Assembly (NCBI RefSeq): GCF_018598585.1
Contig: NZ_JAHESD010000044.1
Location: forward strand, 1-50,387
Direction of reading: 5' to 3'
Length of the DNA stretch: 50,387 nucleotides
Source of the DNA: Chryseosolibacter indicum
GTDB lineage: Bacteria; Bacteroidota; Bacteroidia; Cytophagales; Cyclobacteriaceae
In this document: in pieces, positions 50,044 to 50,387 of the stretch
Numbering within the stretch: position 1 is the stretch's first letter
Layout of the letters: the number at the start of each line of letters is the position of its first letter
Notes under the pieces: model-generated
What the model was told of the DNA's origin: nothing
What the model saw: only the letters and a program-made list of their open reading frames with translations
The model's database searches: none
Translations under genes and position numbers: made by a program

Positions 50044-50371
50044 GTAAGCATTTGTGTTTAGTCTTTTCTTTTGTTGATCGTAGTTCGTCTTTGATGATTG
50101 AGTTCCGTCTAAATTTCGCATGAGTATTGTGTTTTAGTACAAAAGTAGGCGCGCGCACCGCAATCCATACGCGGTTAAAAAAATAGCTTAAAATATTTTC
50201 AAGGTCTTTGAATGGCACCCGTTTGTTTGGCGAGAAGCTGATAATAAGCTTGGGAGTGTCCGATGCGAGCACCATGCCAGCACCGTGCGTACAGCATGTC
50301 TGCGAGCAATTTGGGTATTTTAAAGCCGAACCGCTGCTGGCATTGTGAGCCACCCGTTGAGGCAGCATCAT
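49979..50371 (-). CDS. Uncertain 130-residue frame at the right edge
   Basis: This leftward frame starts with two ATG codons (50371) just after an in-frame TAA. The middle of the translation is protein-like (SDTPKLIISFSPNKRVPF, KDLENILSYFFNRVWIAVRA), with two close cysteines in CSQTCCTHGAG. The first 75 codons have more G/C in third positions than neighbouring genes. The last 21 codons run antisense to the permease gene, which argues against it. No family is recognised. The rest of 50044-50387 holds nothing else that I can see. Confidence 0.3.
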   Translation of the reverse strand: MMLPQRVAHNASSGSALKYPNCSQTCCTHGAGMVLASDTPKLIISFSPNKRVPFKDLENILSYFFNRVWIAVRAPTFVLKHNTHAKFRRNSIIKDELRSTKEKTKHKCLPRHSGLSSAEERNNRSVYLSA

Positions 50372-50387
50372 ATTGTGAGGCAGTTAT

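Overview
The window looks like a stretch of ordinary chromosome from a member of the Bacteroidota, most likely a Cytophagales-like bacterium. The grounds are: AT-rich DNA; start codons with little Shine-Dalgarno signal; a few TAnnTTTG-type promoter elements; and a gene set typical of the phylum. That set includes the exo-muramidase NamZ, a PafA-type phosphatase, WG-repeat and DUF4197 proteins, a TPR histidine kinase, an RRM protein, the short arginine decarboxylase and the arrangement of an ECF sigma factor with an anti-sigma partner. No insertion sequence, prophage, CRISPR array or tRNA gene was seen.

Layout. 1-700: the 3' end of a 5S rRNA gene and its terminator, followed by two decayed tandem copies of the same 229-bp unit, so an rRNA operon lies just outside the left edge. 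0.7-8.5 kb: a DUF3352-like membrane protein, the leftward biotin operon (SDR-bioF-bioD-bioA), an OmpA lipoprotein and a 55-residue PLDc_N peptide. 8.6-14.5 kb: an MFS transporter, a TPR histidine kinase, a cystathionine gamma-synthase/lyase and an orphan ParA ATPase with a small partner. 14.7-20.4 kb: a 2-oxoacid dehydrogenase E2, a small membrane protein, a Pif1-like helicase, an RRM protein, a gene-free region with an 11-bp repeat array folded as an inverted repeat, and cinA. 20.5-24.7 kb: a cadherin-like lipoprotein, an ECF sigma factor, an anti-sigma-like protein with a predicted outer-membrane barrel, and a DUF4197 lipoprotein. 24.7-31.0 kb: SDR, folA, fmt, nth, namZ, a LolC/FtsX-type permease and a polyprenol-phosphate sugar transferase. 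31.1-36 kb: a polyamine-like locus (arginine decarboxylase, arginase-family hydrolase, deoxyhypusine-synthase-like enzyme) with a START-domain lipoprotein inside it. 36-50 kb: argS, a Cys-rich protein, a histidine-kinase-like protein without an ATPase domain, a small alarmone-hydrolase-like HD protein, an ALDH7-type dehydrogenase, a receiver protein, a conserved unknown helical protein, a WG-repeat protein, a PafA-like phosphatase and an APC permease.

The genes are very tightly packed. Many convergent pairs are separated by 0-9 bp or overlap, and several stop codons lie inside terminator hairpins. The most interesting items are the ECF sigma/anti-sigma pair whose anti-sigma seems to span both membranes (21.6-23.8 kb), the 11-bp repeat hairpin (18.93-19.04 kb), the deoxyhypusine-synthase-like polyamine locus, the orphan ParA pair and the 5S rRNA remnants. 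Where the longest reading frame began with TTG or GTG and an internal ATG fitted better, the start was moved and this is stated in the entry.
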